Part shown: piece after piece, positions 10,351 through 22,100 of the stretch | Numbering within the stretch: the stretch's first letter is position 1 | How the letters are laid out: each line of letters begins with the position of its first letter | DNA from: Saccopteryx bilineata | Lineage: Eukaryota > Chordata > Mammalia > Chiroptera > Emballonuridae | Assembly (NCBI RefSeq): GCF_036850765.1 | Contig: NC_089493.1 | Span: forward strand, 186,467,140-186,531,139 | DNA length: 64,000 bases | Direction: 5' to 3' | Notes under the pieces: generated by a model | The model's input: only the letters and a program-made list of their open reading frames with translations | Databases searched by the model: none | What the model was told of the DNA's origin: nothing | Made by a program: the position numbers and the translations under genes

Positions 10351-11439
10351 TAAAAATTTAATAAGAGGAAGCGATACTGTTAATTCAGAGTTTACAAGAA
10401 ATCCTATTGATATTTTTGGGTTTTTTAAAAATTTATTTGGATATTGTGGCAGAGAAAAGAGTAGTTTGAGTCAAATGAGGATAACAGTCTCAACTAAAGA
10501 ATTTTCTCTGTCTTTCAGTTTCTGTAACACCGACGTTTTCTTATTGCCTGCCTTATGGTTCTTTGGCGCCTTGCCAGTGTCATAAGCTAAAAGACAAGAA
10601 ACAGTGCAGGAGAGCTTCTACTCTTGGTGGAATAGATAATTCAGATCCAGTTTTTGTGCTGAGGACACTAGAAAAATTCAACGGGAGAAAATGGTATTGA
10701 AAGTGACAGAATTCATAGCGACCTATCAAGGGAAAGGTTTATGGCCAAGAGTGTTTTTTCCTATGGGTGTTTTCCAGTTCCTAAATAGGTTGGTAAGTGA
10801 TTGGGCAGTTCTTCTGGTAGTTTCTAGGGGCCAAAAAGAGAGAGATTGGTGTCCAAGGAGTATTAGAGGGGGGAGGAAAAACTAAATGTGTCCTTGTGAA
10901 AATTGCTGCTTAGTTTTGTGCTCTCTCAATTCCTGGAATTGAATTGAGGTAATTCCATATTGCTAGTGCCCTTAAAACACCTGGAAGAAGAATATATTAA
11001 TGCTTTCTAGATTAATATCTTACCATTTGAAAAATTATTTCTACAAACATTTTTTAAAAGTCTGGAACCCAGTGAAAATAACCAAGGACAGAAGTAAGGA
11101 ACATATTGTGAGGAAAAACAATAAAAACAGTAGTAGACAGAAAACATAGCCACTCAAATTGCAAGTGGTAAAACTAACAGACACACATTTCAAGATGATC
11201 TCACTACAAAATTGAAAGCAAAGATTGAGTATCTTCATAAGACTGGCCATTTTAAAAATACCAAATGGAAATATTAGAGTTGAGTAAATTAAAATGAAGA
11301 GATCAAGTGTTAAATTTATTAGAATTGGGTGCAACATGTATTAGACACAGTTGAAAAGAGAATCCAAAGAAGAATAGCTTAGAAGTAAATATCCGGAATG
11401 ACAAACAGGCGAAAAGTAGACACTACAGAATAATGGTAT
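10351..11439. other. Unclassified sequence, possibly the edge of an old L1
   Basis: No gene recognised. The A-rich plus strand from about 11040 onward may be the degraded 5' part of the ancient L1 that is clear from 11440. Confidence 0.35.
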
Positions 11440-12900
11440 GAGACATAGATGATACAGAAAGAGGACCTAACTCTCCGTAATTGAAACCTGAGGAAGTTTA
11501 GATAGGAAATGGGGAAGAACAAGATCTGAAGAGAAAATGGCGAAGAACTTAACAGAAAAGGCCATCAAGCCATGGAATCAAGAGTACCACAAACTGCAAA
11601 CATGATAAAAATAAACTGAAAGTCTGTTTTGTATTAAAAACCGCTGAAACAAAAGTAGAAAGAGCCAGAATTTTTTTTTTAAATTATTTTATTTTATTTA
11701 TTCATTTTTAGAGAGGAGAGAGAGAGGGAGAGAGAGAGATAGAGAGGGAGAAAGAGAGGAGGGGGGAGGAGCTGGAAGCATCAACTCCCATATGTGCCTT
11801 GACCAGGCAAGCCCAGGGTTTCAAACCGGCGACCTCAGCATTTCCAGGTCGATGCTTTATCCACTGCGCCACCACAGGTCAGGCAGAAAGAGCCAGAATT
11901 TAAAGCACCACAACATTAAAGACACATGTTCAAAGAACAGTAAGATTAACAATAGAATTTTCAATAGAAATGATAAAAAGCAGAGTACATTTGAATGGAA
12001 TCTCTAAATTTTGAAAGAATGTAAATACCAACTGATAATTTTATACTCAGCAAAACTATAATTAAAAATATAATGACAACAATGTTTTCATAAAGCCAAG
12101 AAAAGAGAGAATTCATCACAGGGAAATGCATAATAAGAGAAATACTAAAGGACTAAATTCTTTAAGGGAGGAGAGCTTATCTTCAATGAAAACAAGAAAT
12201 TACAAGAAGAAAATAAGAATACCAGGAAGAAGTAAATATATGGGATTATCTAGATAAATATTGATGTCATCAAACAATACTACTAATGTTTCTTACAAGA
12301 TTTACCATAACTTAAATATATAAGGGATTTAGTAAATAGAGATAAAAATAAGAGTTCTTAACTCAAAAAATATTTAAAATATTCAAACAAAAACTCAAGA
12401 AAACAGAACAAATGGCATAAATAGAAATCATTAAAATATATTTAATGCAAAATATATCAATACATATAAGAAATAGAAATGGATAATTGTTTCAATTAAA
12501 TGATAAAGATTTCAGATTGGATAAAATTACAAAATAATGTCAAAAATATAAAGACATATTCTTTGATTTGGTGAATTGTATTTTGTAAGTTATTTCTTAA
12601 TGTAGTTGTTAAAAAATAAGGACAGACATGTCAAAAGAAAAGAAATGAAAGTGATAAGTCAGACAAATACTAACATTATGAAAAAACTCATGAACTATAC
12701 TAATGGCAAGAATATTGTAATTAAAGGTAAAAAGAATAACTAAAAATAAAGATAGGGACTCCATAAATATTCTAATTAACCAATGAGATATAAAATTTCT
12801 AAAATTATATAAATGACTTAATGTTTGTTGAAATATAAAATAGAAATATTCATAACCTATAGGAGTAAAAGCAAGTGTACAAACATGGTGGGAAATTTTA
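11440..12900 (+). mobile_element. Ancient L1 (L1M/HAL1-like), ORF1 end to ORF2 start
   Basis: Multiply broken, but the order is recognisable: an ORF1-like stretch (to 'tactcagcaaaactat', 'agagagaattcatcacagg', 'gaaatactaaaggac') followed by ORF2 N-terminal-like sequence near 12490-12530 ('caattaaatgataaagatttcagattggata'). No frame longer than about 70 codons survives. Split by a family C SINE. Confidence 0.6.
11674..11884 (-). mobile_element. tRNA-derived SINE, family C
   Basis: On the minus strand it starts GCCTGACCTGTGGTGGCGCA, has a B-box-like GCCGGTTTGAAACC, 'gcctggtcaaggcacatatg' and 'ttgatgcttccagctcc', then a GA/CT-rich section and an A-tail. A perfect 17-bp TSD (agaaagagccagaattt) lies at 11657-11673 and 11885-11901. 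Confidence 0.88.
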
Positions 12901-13806
12901 TCATACTTCCTCAGTAAATGATAGAAAAATTATATGAAATATCAATCATTCCATGACTCTAATTACCATTTATTACGATAGCTACCAAGTCAATATTTAC
13001 ATCCTAGATAGCTGTAGTAAGCATTAACTTCATATTAAAACTGTCTATACTCTGTGGAGACATCGGAACTTGGTGACAGGTAAGGCATTCCCTTTTATGT
13101 ATTCAACCCAACATTTATTGAGTACATCCACTGAGAGAAAAGAAATCTCTAAGTTATTTTAGCAGTGTGATTAAGGTATGAAAAAGCATTTTTGAGTGAT
13201 AAGAATTTCAAATAAGTAAATTGAGTAATTTAGAGAATACAAAGTTCAATATCAAGGATCAGAATAAAGAGATAATATCTTTTCCTAAAAGTCAAATTTA
13301 TTTGGATTTGTTGTCAATTACATTTTATGTCAATTTTATTTCACTGAAAAGCTCATTGCTTTCCATGTATGAGTTATTATTCTATTTAAACTAGTCCAAT
13401 ACATCTTAAAAGGCTTAGATTCTTTTCCCCAATATCACTGATTATCATAAAGGAATTATATTATATACTCAATGTCTTGAACATATACATACAACCCAAA
13501 GATATTCTTTTTATACTGTGAAGTATTTGTACCTCCTTAAAACCTTTTCAAAATATGTATTCTTTAGCTGTAGAATATTAACTACAAAATTCAAAAAAGT
13601 TCTTCAAATGGAGATTTAGAGTCTACTTATAAAAAATTATTTAAACATAAATTGAATACAAAAACGGTCAAAATATGTATTTACTATGCAAACCGAAATG
13701 TTGGTATGTTTTATTGTTTCATAAAGCCTTAATCTTCCAGACATGCTAAACATTATGACATACTAATAACAGAGCTTTGGCCCTCAATATGACATTGTTA
13801 CAACAT
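12901..13806. other. Unique AT-rich sequence, no recognised feature
   Basis: Non-coding. A short L2/MIR-type 'caacatttattgagtac' remnant lies near 13110. Confidence 0.4.
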
Positions 13807-13955
13807 AACCAAGGGTTCTCAAAGTTGAGAACTTTGTTCAATTTTGATCACTGGGCCCTTGCCCCAGAGTTTCTGATACAATATTGTTCTGGATTAGTCA
13901 CTGAGAATTTGCATTTTGACAAGTTTCTAGTTGTTGCCTCTTGGAGGACCACATA
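13807..13955 (+). mobile_element. MER5-like hAT-Charlie fossil
   Basis: 'gggttctcaaagttgagaac', 'cactgggcccttgccccagagtttctgat' and 'gagaatttgcattttgacaagtt' follow the MER5 consensus. Old copy with no TSD evident. Confidence 0.65.
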
Positions 13956-14867
13956 GTAGGAAGCATGCACTTATAATACTAATAATATTTTCTTTCACAA
14001 CTGTTTTAAATCATTCTCCAAGTTGAATATGCTACCTTGATTTTGTAACTACTGAAGAGTATAGCTTGATTTAAAACTTACAGTCCCTTTCATAAAATTC
14101 TTATTTAAACCTGAACCAAGTCATCTGCACATTTAAGATAAAATCATTTACACAAAGCTCCAGGGAGAAATTTTATTGTATTAATTCCTAGACCAATATG
14201 TTTACTAATATCACAAACTTTTCAGTCTCCTCACTGGAAGAAACACTGTGCAAAGGACAACGTTATTTGCAGAACTGTTTCAGAGAGAACTCCAACCTCA
14301 TAAGTGATTATTATGCACAGCAGGTGTAAATGAATTATTTATCAAATATGTTTTCATTATTTCTCAGTGAAAACATTGAAGATCTACTTTCCAAGCACTC
14401 AATTTCAACAATCATTTGTACACGAAGCGGGTCTTTACTAAGACAAATATTTATAGATATGCTTTCATATGAAAAATGAATGAGTTATTACAAACACAAA
14501 CACTGTACCATATTTTGAAAGCATAAAGTGAATAATTAGGAAATAATTATGCCATTTGGTAAGCAATTTTCTTTATTGCTAACTTTACTCCATTTTATAT
14601 GTCATCGTTTGGCATTTTTTTGAAGGTTTATTACATACCCCTCTCTTAGAAGAAAAAGTTATTCTAGAATTATCAGCTGTTTATGCTTATCTTGATATTG
14701 CAGATATTGCAGTGATGAGCTCAAGTTCTCATATAAGTGTCAATGAACAAATATGCTCAGGAATATTAAGGATTTTAACCACGTGGATAAAGGTTTTACA
14801 TACACGTATGTTGATGGTATGGAGTCTATTAAGTCAAAAGATCTATCAGATCCTTGTTAGGATCAAG
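13956..14867. other. Unique AT-rich sequence, no recognised feature
   Basis: About 0.9 kb with no repeat or gene recognised. Confidence 0.45.
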
Positions 14868-14869
14868 GA

Positions 14870-14917
14870 TATGTGTGTGTGTGTGTATGTGTGTGTGTGT
14901 GTGTATGTGTGAATGTG
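14870..14917. repeat. (TG)n microsatellite
   Basis: Alternating TG interrupted by TATG steps. The cysteine/valine-rich frames here are artefacts. Confidence 0.9.
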
Positions 14918-14982
14918 CATTCACATAACACAGCCACACACTGCTCACACAGAGTGGCAATTTCTCATCCAAATGAAACAGG

Positions 14983-15348
14983 TTTTTTTGTTTTTGTTTT
15001 TGTTTTTTATTTTATTTTATTTTATTTTTTTACAGAGACAGAGTCAGGGAGAGGGATAGAAAGGAACAGACAGGAACGAAGAGAGATGAGAGCATCAATC
15101 ATTAGTTTTTCGTTGCGCATTGCAACACCTTAGTTGTTCATTGATTGCTTTCTCATATGTGCCTTGACCATGGGCCTACAGCAGACAGAGTAACCCCTTG
15201 CTGGGGCCAGCAACCTTGGGCTTAAGCTGGTGAGCTTTCGCTCAAACCAGATGAGCCCGCGCTCAAGCTGGCAACCTCGGGGTCTCGAACCTGGGTTTTC
15301 CACATCCTAGTCCAATGCTCTATCCACTGCGCCACTGCCTGGTCAGGC
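14983..15348 (-). mobile_element. SINE family B
   Basis: Minus-strand copy starting CCTGACCAGGCAGTGGCGCA at 15347. The tail on the plus strand is a long T-rich run with (TTTTG)n and (TTTTA)n. An imperfect TSD around 'tgaaacag' lies at 14974-14981 and 15349-15356. Confidence 0.82.
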
Positions 15349-15356
15349 TGAAACAG

Positions 15357-16421
15357 AGTTTTTATCACATAATTTATACAAACTGTGTCAGGCTTGGCCT
15401 TTAAAATCTAAGGAACCAAATTACACCATGATATTGTGTGTTCAGTCACCAAATTGTTAAATACTCTGGTTCCTTTTCAGATTACATACATCTTTCATTT
15501 TTTGCTAAAATTGTTAGATTAACACATGGCTGTATGAAAACGAAAAGTTGTAAAAAGAAGGAGTAGTCTTACTCACTGTTAACTAGTTTAACTAATTTGA
15601 TGGATTAATTGCATTTATAGACTAACTTCAATAGCCTTATGAAGGAACCTGAGGGATGAGAGGCTAATTGGTGATATATGTTATTCTTCAAATGGAAATA
15701 ATGATCATTTTTAAAATTAAAGTGTTATTAATTTTTGGCACCATATAAAATAATGCATAGAATAGGTCATAGAATGGGAGGCTTCTCCCTTCCCACAAAA
15801 ACCCACGTCCCCACACAGAACATTTAGATATGGCCACTGCCACTACTTGTCTTTGAAAATGCATTTCTATGAATCCATTTGCCTATTTTTCACTTACTCT
15901 GAATCCATGCCTTCTCCATTCATGAAAACATACATTTCATTTCAATAGAAAAAACAATTCAACTGTCCATTTGCTATCTCATAGGATACCTTTATTTTTA
16001 GGTGACTTTTTTACAATTGAATATTGATATCATGACATCCTAACTTTTGTGAACTATCCTAACCTTCCCAAGACCAACTAAAGGTTGGCATAAAAATAAA
16101 TTTGTTATTACAAAGATGAAGAAAAGTACTTGCATGTCATTCCAAACAAAGTTCTCTGTGTCATTTTCAAAGAAAATAATTAGTAATATAGAATAAAATG
16201 AGCAAAGGATCAAATCTGAGTACTTCCTAATAACTAAATTTCTCTTGAAATTTTATACTTATAGGAAGAGCACAGTTTTAGGGTGATTATGTTTTATCAG
16301 GGTTTTGGTACACATGACTATGAGGAAATCTGGTTTGTTATGTCCAAATCTTTACATTAGTAAATTAAGTACATAACTATTACTTGCAAATAACAATAAA
16401 TCATCTTTGGAAATTTGTTTC
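15357..16421. other. Unique AT-rich sequence, no recognised feature
   Basis: About 1.1 kb, non-coding, nothing recognised. Confidence 0.45.
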
Positions 16422-16429
16422 ATCTAGAT

Positions 16430-16663
16430 CTGTGATGGAGAACCTTTTTATAAAAACTGCCCACTTTTGCAGTGCCAGTCAACCTGGTCCCTCCCGCCCA
16501 CTAATGGGCGTTACAGCTTTCATGGTGGGCCAATCGCGGTGCCATTTGGTCGCTCTGCTACCACCCACCATGAAAGCTGGAATGTCCACTAGTGGGTGGG
16601 AGGGACCAGGTTGACCGGCACTGCAAAAGTGGGCAGGTTTTATAAAAAGGTTCGCCATCACGA
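16430..16663. mobile_element. Foldback hAT MITE (near-perfect palindrome)
   Basis: A 234-bp element whose arms, 16430-16529 and 16565-16663, are inverted copies of each other with few mismatches around a 35-bp spacer. The end motif GTGATGG.GAACCTTTTTATA lies at both termini. The flanking octamers atctagat (16422-16429) and ttctagat (16664-16671) match at 7 of 8 positions and fit the nTCTAGAn hAT target. The similar peptides read from both strands simply reflect the palindrome. No transposase. Confidence 0.85.
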
Positions 16664-16671
16664 TTCTAGAT

Positions 16672-17450
16672 TAAATGTTTGTTGACATCAAAGTCCTGGA
16701 CTTGAAATTCCATCTTCCTTTATTTCTCTATATTGAAATTTTATAGGTGAGTAAGGAAGACAAAACAAATCAAGCATTGCACATCATCTTGCCAAATATA
16801 CACAACTTGTTACCTTTTTGTAATTATTAATGCTTTATAGCAAGCATTACTACATAAACTGAATTGAGACATTAGATTAAATGGACCCCAAGACCTTTAC
16901 TAAACAATGAATTTCATATTAGAGTGAGTCAAGGCATGAAAAATTATAAATATACCTTCTATATAATAATTTGCTAAATGTAGGAATATTTTTAAAATTT
17001 CATAAATAATAATAAATTATGCATTACTTTAGTGATTATATTGTATTTTATGTGATGTGTAAAATTTTAAAAACGTTTAAATAATTGAAAAATCACAGTG
17101 AAAAGTAGGTGGGTTAACTTTAAAAATGGATGTCTATGAAATAAAAAAATATGTATTTAAAGAAAGAGAAGGTTCACTCAATCTTAACTTTTGGATTATT
17201 AAGGGACATTGTATAATCTTTGAAATATGCATCTTTACTGCTGATTTAAATATAAAGTCTAACCAGTGATTTTAAAGTTAGAAAATAAGAGATTTTTTGA
17301 AAGTAAGAGTAATTATATTTTGTCACGTATTACTAACAAGTGTTGGATTTCATTGAAAATGGATACCTCCTTCACCTGTCTTTAAGTAAGAATGAGAAAA
17401 TAGAACTCTTTTCTGACATATAATCCTACAGGCAAAAATGGTGGCAGAGA
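16672..17450. other. Unique AT-rich sequence, no recognised feature
   Basis: Non-coding, no recognised repeat. Confidence 0.45.
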
Positions 17451-17665
17451 GAGCTCAGATTTATAAAGCCCGGTAGATATTGTTTAAATCCTAAGTGGTA
17501 ACTACTCATCAACAGCTTAATGGTTATTTCCCATTGCTGAACTAATTCTCTTATCTGTAAATTGGGAATAAGATAACCTTTGTCATAGGAGTAAAGTAAT
17601 TAAAAAAAAAAAAACAACCATTTCCTAGCATAGTGATTAACTGGAGTACTCAATAACTGTTCTTT
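17451..17665 (+). mobile_element. MIR fragment
   Basis: Sense MIR order: 'gaactaattctcttatctgtaaattgggaataa', 'cataggagtaaagtaatt', then 'ttcctagcatagtgatt' and 'actcaataactgttc'. A poly(A) run interrupts it at about 17601. Confidence 0.6.
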
Positions 17666-18293
17666 TATTCTCTTCCTTCATGGTCTTCCTACAAACTAAC
17701 ACTAATACATGATACAGATTTTTAAAAAATGTTTTCTAGGCTATTTGTTTGTTTATGGTGACTATTGGTTATTTTTGCATATTCCTAATGTCTCTTGGGT
17801 AGTATCAACTTCATCTTTTCTATCTAGTTCCTATTATGTAAATCTTCTTGAATGAAAGAGGAAACAAAACAAAATAAAAACATGACTTACATGAAAGCTA
17901 GTTGTGTGTTCCGGCTTTCCATTTTATGTAGATAGGCTTTGAACGAGGAGGCTGCCATATTTTAGAAACTGAGAAAAAATAAATAAAGAGATGCAACCAT
18001 TTTCTTGCAAGTAAATTAGTTGTCCTGTAGTCAGAAATCAACAGTAGAGAACTTATTTTTCAATTATATGTACTGTATGATGCTTTAAATTGAAAAGCCT
18101 GGCTGACAATATTAGTCACAGTAATTGACCTCTTTTATGATTCCAAGTTCTAAGAAAGAGTAAAGCTGAAAACAAAAGAGGCTGAAGGAATCAGACAGTG
18201 ATCATACATGTAAAATTGTTGACTACTTCGGCTTCATTTAACCATCCATCAGGCAGCAAGAAGGGATGTGAACAACAGTATAACCTTGCTTAC
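17666..18293. other. Unique AT-rich sequence, no recognised feature
   Basis: Non-coding, no repeat recognised. Confidence 0.45.
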
Positions 18294-18307
18294 AAAAGTT
18301 AACTTGA

Positions 18308-18692
18308 GGCCCTGGCCGGTTGGCTCAGTGGTAGAGCATCGGCCTGGCGTGCAAGGGGTCCCGGGTTCGATTCCCGGCCAGGGCACACAGGAGAAGCGCC
18401 CATCTGCTTTTCCACCCTTCCCCCTCTCCTTCCTCTCTGTCTCTCTCTTCCCCTCCCGCAGCGAGGCTCCATTGGAGCAAAGATGGCCCGGGTGCTGGGG
18501 CTGGCTCCTCGGCCTCTGCCCCAGGCGCTGGAGTGGCTCTGGTCGCAACAGAGCAACTCCCCAGAGGGGCAGAGCATGGCCCCCTGGTGGGCATGCCGGG
18601 TGGATCCCGGTCGGGCGCATGTGGAAGTCTGTCTGACTGTCTCTCCCCATTTCCAGCTTCGGAAAATACAAAAAAAAAAAAAAAAAAAAAAA
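18308..18692 (+). mobile_element. SINE family A (Rhin-1-like), complete
   Basis: Full head-to-tail copy with an intact tRNA-like head (acceptor GCCCTGG/CCAGGGC, B-box GGTTCGATTCC), GC-rich body and a long A-tail. A perfect 14-bp TSD (aaaagttaacttga) lies at 18294-18307 and 18693-18706. Its overlapping ORFs on both strands (up to 153 codons) are shadows. Confidence 0.9.
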
Positions 18693-18706
18693 AAAAGTTA
18701 ACTTGA

Positions 18707-19569
18707 ACATTGATGTAATTAATAACCTCTCTGTAATTATTAAATTACTAAAAAAAATTCTTCACTAGCAATCTACTAGAGGTTGCTTATGCTGCATTCA
18801 GAGGGAGGATTAGTTTATTGTAAATGAAAAAAATATATAAAGCAAGAAAATATTTTCCTCCTCTGTTATAAAGACTAGCAACTATACAGTTTTTTTCTCA
18901 ATCTTTAGTTACAAGGAAACAAATGGATAATTAATTAATGTCTGTAGTATTAGGAAGGAGAAAGGGAAGTGTTGGAAGGTTAAGTGTAAGAAGGGTGTTT
19001 TTCCATTTCATGGTGGCAGCCTTTCTTCTGTGTGAGTATAGATAAAGGAATCAGCCCCAAAGAGACTCTTCTGGAGTTCACAGATTAGAAGAAAATACTG
19101 GCTTTTTTTGGTACCAGTTGATATTCTGGTAATTAAATAATAAGACGATCACCTGCTGTTTATATAGCAACTCAAACATGGTGTCTTTTAAATTGTCAGG
19201 TTGTTCATTATCACTTGTACAGGGTATGGCCGAGAGGGTTGGCGACTCTAAACCTGTTGCTTTAATAGGAAGCACTTCTGCTATGGCTGCCACCTGAGAG
19301 AAGACAATTTGGGTAAATTGGGAACATTTTCCAGAGCTGTAAAAACTGACAGGATGTGCCATTGAGCCATCCAAATGGAACTTGGCATTTGTTCAGCAAG
19401 TTTGCTGAGAAGGGGAAATACAAATCAATAATATGAAAGGAAAAGATGGACAGCTGAAGATTATGGAGATTTTTGTTCTTTTTCAAGAATAAGAGAAAAT
19501 GATGATGGGATTGTAGGTTAATCGACTGTATAAAAAAAATTAAAGTCCTAAATTGTTTCTTCTTTCTAA
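18707..19569. other. Unique sequence, no recognised feature
   Basis: The region has two overlapping minus-strand frames of about 100 codons (19078-19374 and 19262-19576) with no recognisable domain. I do not call a gene. Confidence 0.4.
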
Positions 19570-19660
19570 AAACCAAAACAAAATAGCAAAATAAAACAAA
19601 AAGGTAATAACAAAAATAACAAAAAACAAAAAAACAAGAACAAACAGGAGGAAAAATAGA
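19570..19660. repeat. A-rich low-complexity tract
   Basis: Imperfect (AAAAC/AAAAT) runs, possibly the decayed tail of an unrecognised retroposon. Confidence 0.55.
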
Positions 19661-19699
19661 GAAGCACGTGGGGAAACAGTATGTTCAATAACTTGGATC

Positions 19700-19715
19700 A
19701 AAACAAGTCAACTGG
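19700..19715. repeat. Left TSD of the plus-strand L1
   Basis: aaaacaagtcaactgg, identical to 27511-27526. On the opposite strand the site reads TTTT/GA, close to the L1 endonuclease preference TTTT/AA. Confidence 0.95.
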
Positions 19716-19735
19716 GATGACGTCAGAGTAATGGC
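19716..19735 (+). promoter_or_regulatory. L1 5' start with CRE-like site
   Basis: The element's first bases contain TGACGTCA (19718-19725), an ATF/CREB-type palindrome, followed by ATGGCGGAGTAGG. A YY1-like motif (ATGGCGG) near the start of L1 positions transcription initiation in human L1. Its role here is inferred by analogy. Confidence 0.5.
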
Positions 19736-20161
19736 GGAGTAGGAAGCGATACCGATAAATCTCCCCCAAAACTCAACAAGATCTTCAACCAGAAACAGAA
19801 AAACCTATACTTGGAGCCTCCAGATGCTTCACAATACACCCAAAGGTATGGTCGAGTGAAAAATTGGCTAAATATATAACCAAATCCTGAAGGAAATAGG
19901 GAGTAAGAAATGCTCCGCCTTCCTCACTAACCTAAACAGGGCGGCTTTCTCTGGTAACTGTGAATATAGAAACTGAGGCGGGCAAAGGGGGTGAATACAT
20001 CCAGGCCGCACACAAAAGGCCGAACCAGGCTGTGGCACGGAGATCCTAGCGGAGGAAAAACTGTTCCTGTGGCAAGCCAGGCAATACAAGCTAACACTCG
20101 CGCCAAACCCAAACAAAGAAAGACAAGCGGGGCAGCCATTTTGCCCGTTCTCCTGGTTGGT

Positions 20162-20755
20162 GCGCAGTTAGTGGGCGAGAGATCTCTTCCTAAGCCCCAG
20201 AAGTGGGTGTCCGTGTTGCCCCACAGAGAGGCAGGGTCAGAGGCCTTTCTGTGGGCCGAAAGCAGAATCTCTGGGCAGCCCCAGCGCCCTGGGAAAGCCG
20301 CGCACGGGAGGGAGCAAGAACTAATTCCAATGGTGGAAATTTTCCGTGCTGGTGAGGGTTTCACTCAGGGAAATGCGGCTGACCTCATATCCTGGTGTGC
20401 GCGCGCAGATAGGTAGTGAGCAATTCCTCTGAGTGTCTCGGCAGGGCGCGCCCGTGTTATCGCACAGAGGGGCAGAGTCAGGGGCCTTTGTGTGGGCAAA
20501 AGCGGAATCTCGGGCCGCCCCAGCGCCTTGCAAAAGCCGCGCACGGGGACGGAGTGAGAGCAAATTCCAGCGCTGCAAATTTCCATGCGGTTGGGGGTTT
20601 CACTCAGAGCGTGAGACTACTGGCCGGATATCCTGGTCTGCGCGCGCAGATAGTGAATGAGAGTTTCCTCCAAGCACCCCGGAAGTGGGTGCCTGCCTGT
20701 GTTTCCGGACAGAGTGGCAGAGCCAGAGGTCTTTGAGTGGGCGGAAAGCCCGCCT
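20162..20755 (+). promoter_or_regulatory. L1 5' UTR monomer array (241-bp period, about 2.5 copies)
   Basis: The junction motif 'gcgcagttag' or 'gcgcagatag' recurs at 20162, 20403 and 20644, exactly 241 bp apart. Within each unit come 'agaggcagggtcagaggcctt', 'gccccagcgcc', 'aaagccgcgcacggg' and 'tttcactcag' in the same order, with substitutions. The third unit is cut at about 20755. Tandem promoter monomers are known from mouse L1; their function here is inferred. CpG-rich, so probably the methylation-sensitive promoter. Partial similarity just upstream ('cctggttgg') suggests the array once extended further. Confidence 0.8.
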
Positions 20756-21169
20756 GATTATGCTAGCAGCTCTGACTGACTGAGCCTTACCCAGAGCCCT
20801 GTGCTGAGTGGGAATAGAGTGGGGAGTTGCCAGCTCTTTGAACCTCTTACTATCCAGGCAGAGGCAGCAACAACCCCATAGCTGGATTATCAGGCTACTA
20901 ATTGAGGAAGGAAAGACTAGGAGAAAGGCTCCAGGAAAATGGACTCTCTCACTGTCGGAGCCTATGAATGCTAATGAGCCTTGACTCCCAACGAGACTAA
21001 AGCACAATACATGACATTGCCATAGAGACTTATCAACTGCAAACCTCTACCTGAGCGTGCCAAAGGGGCAGAACCTGGGGTACAGAGTCACCAACCAGGA
21101 AGAGGGAGAGAAAAGAAAAAACAAGAAGATAACCTCTCAAAATCAAGAATAATCTGCAGACTTTATAAC

Positions 21170-21792
21170 CTATCCCATTTTATTATATTTGTTCATTTGT
21201 TTCTCTTATCTCCATTCTTGATACTTTTTTTCCTCCTCCAATTTGGCCGATTAACTCTCTGCCGGTCTTACTCTCTCCTCTCCTTGAACTACACTACCCA
21301 TAAGTGTTACATCTCCCATTATCTTTTTTCTCCTCTTCCTTTCTCTCTATGAGGGTTGCACTCCAAAACCCTTAACTCTCTCTCTCCTTTCTTTTTTCTT
21401 CTTTTAGTGGTTCCCTCTTTTTTTCTCTCTCTCTCTTTCTTTTCTCCCTCTATATTAGTTTCTTCCTTTCTCCCTTACATCTCCTCTCATTCAAACATCA
21501 ATAACAAACAAATTATCTTATCTGGGACTCAAACTTATGTTTGTGGCATTTTGGGGGTTTTTACTTCACCTTTTTAACTCACTAGCAGTGCTCCCATCCC
21601 TGGCTCTCCATTTTATCTAGTTCTTGTTCCACTAAATACAATAGTATTTTTTTAATTTGTCCCCCCATTTTTCTGTTCTCCTCTTATTCCTCTCATCATA
21701 ACTCTTAGACAACCAACACCTAAAAGCAAATCATTTTATTCTTGACCCAAATTTTTTCCTTATTTGCTTTTTGTGGGTCCATACCGCCCCTC

Positions 21793-21823
<31 letters not shown>

Positions 21824-22090
21824 TTGCCCCTTTATTACTTTTCCCCAATTCAGGACCTCCATCACAGGCATTATTTGTTATAATTCACAGTTCACCACAA
21901 GATTTTCTCAAGAAAAAGGGGAGAGGAGAGGAAAAAAAGAGGGGGGGGAATAATTTCCTTTTTTTAAAAATTATTATTTTATTTTTCTTTATTTCATTAT
22001 TAATTTTTTTAAAAAAAAACAACTCTTTTTTATTTTTTATTTTTTTAACTTTTTATTCTTTATTAAATCTCATTAATACTATCAACAAAG
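21170..22090 (+). promoter_or_regulatory. Pyrimidine-rich L1 leader
   Basis: About 0.9 kb of C/T-rich then A/T-rich sequence between the monomer part and ORF1, with long T runs (21797-21825, 22011-22050). Short frames here are low-complexity artefacts. It may be a translation leader; nothing more specific is visible. Confidence 0.5.
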
Positions 22091-22100
22091 CCACCCTCAG

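Noticed and set aside
14870..15133. Cys/Val-rich and Phe-rich frames
   Set aside because: Translation of a TG microsatellite and a poly-T SINE tail.
18249..18710. 153-codon minus-strand ORF and overlapping frames
   Set aside because: Lies almost entirely within a family A SINE plus its A-tail; similar frames occur in the other copies (145-542, 44078-44460).
19991..20416. 141-codon sense ORF in the L1 5' UTR
   Set aside because: GC-rich monomer region upstream of ORF1; no homologous protein known in L1 leaders. Only the antisense frames were kept as a weak finding.
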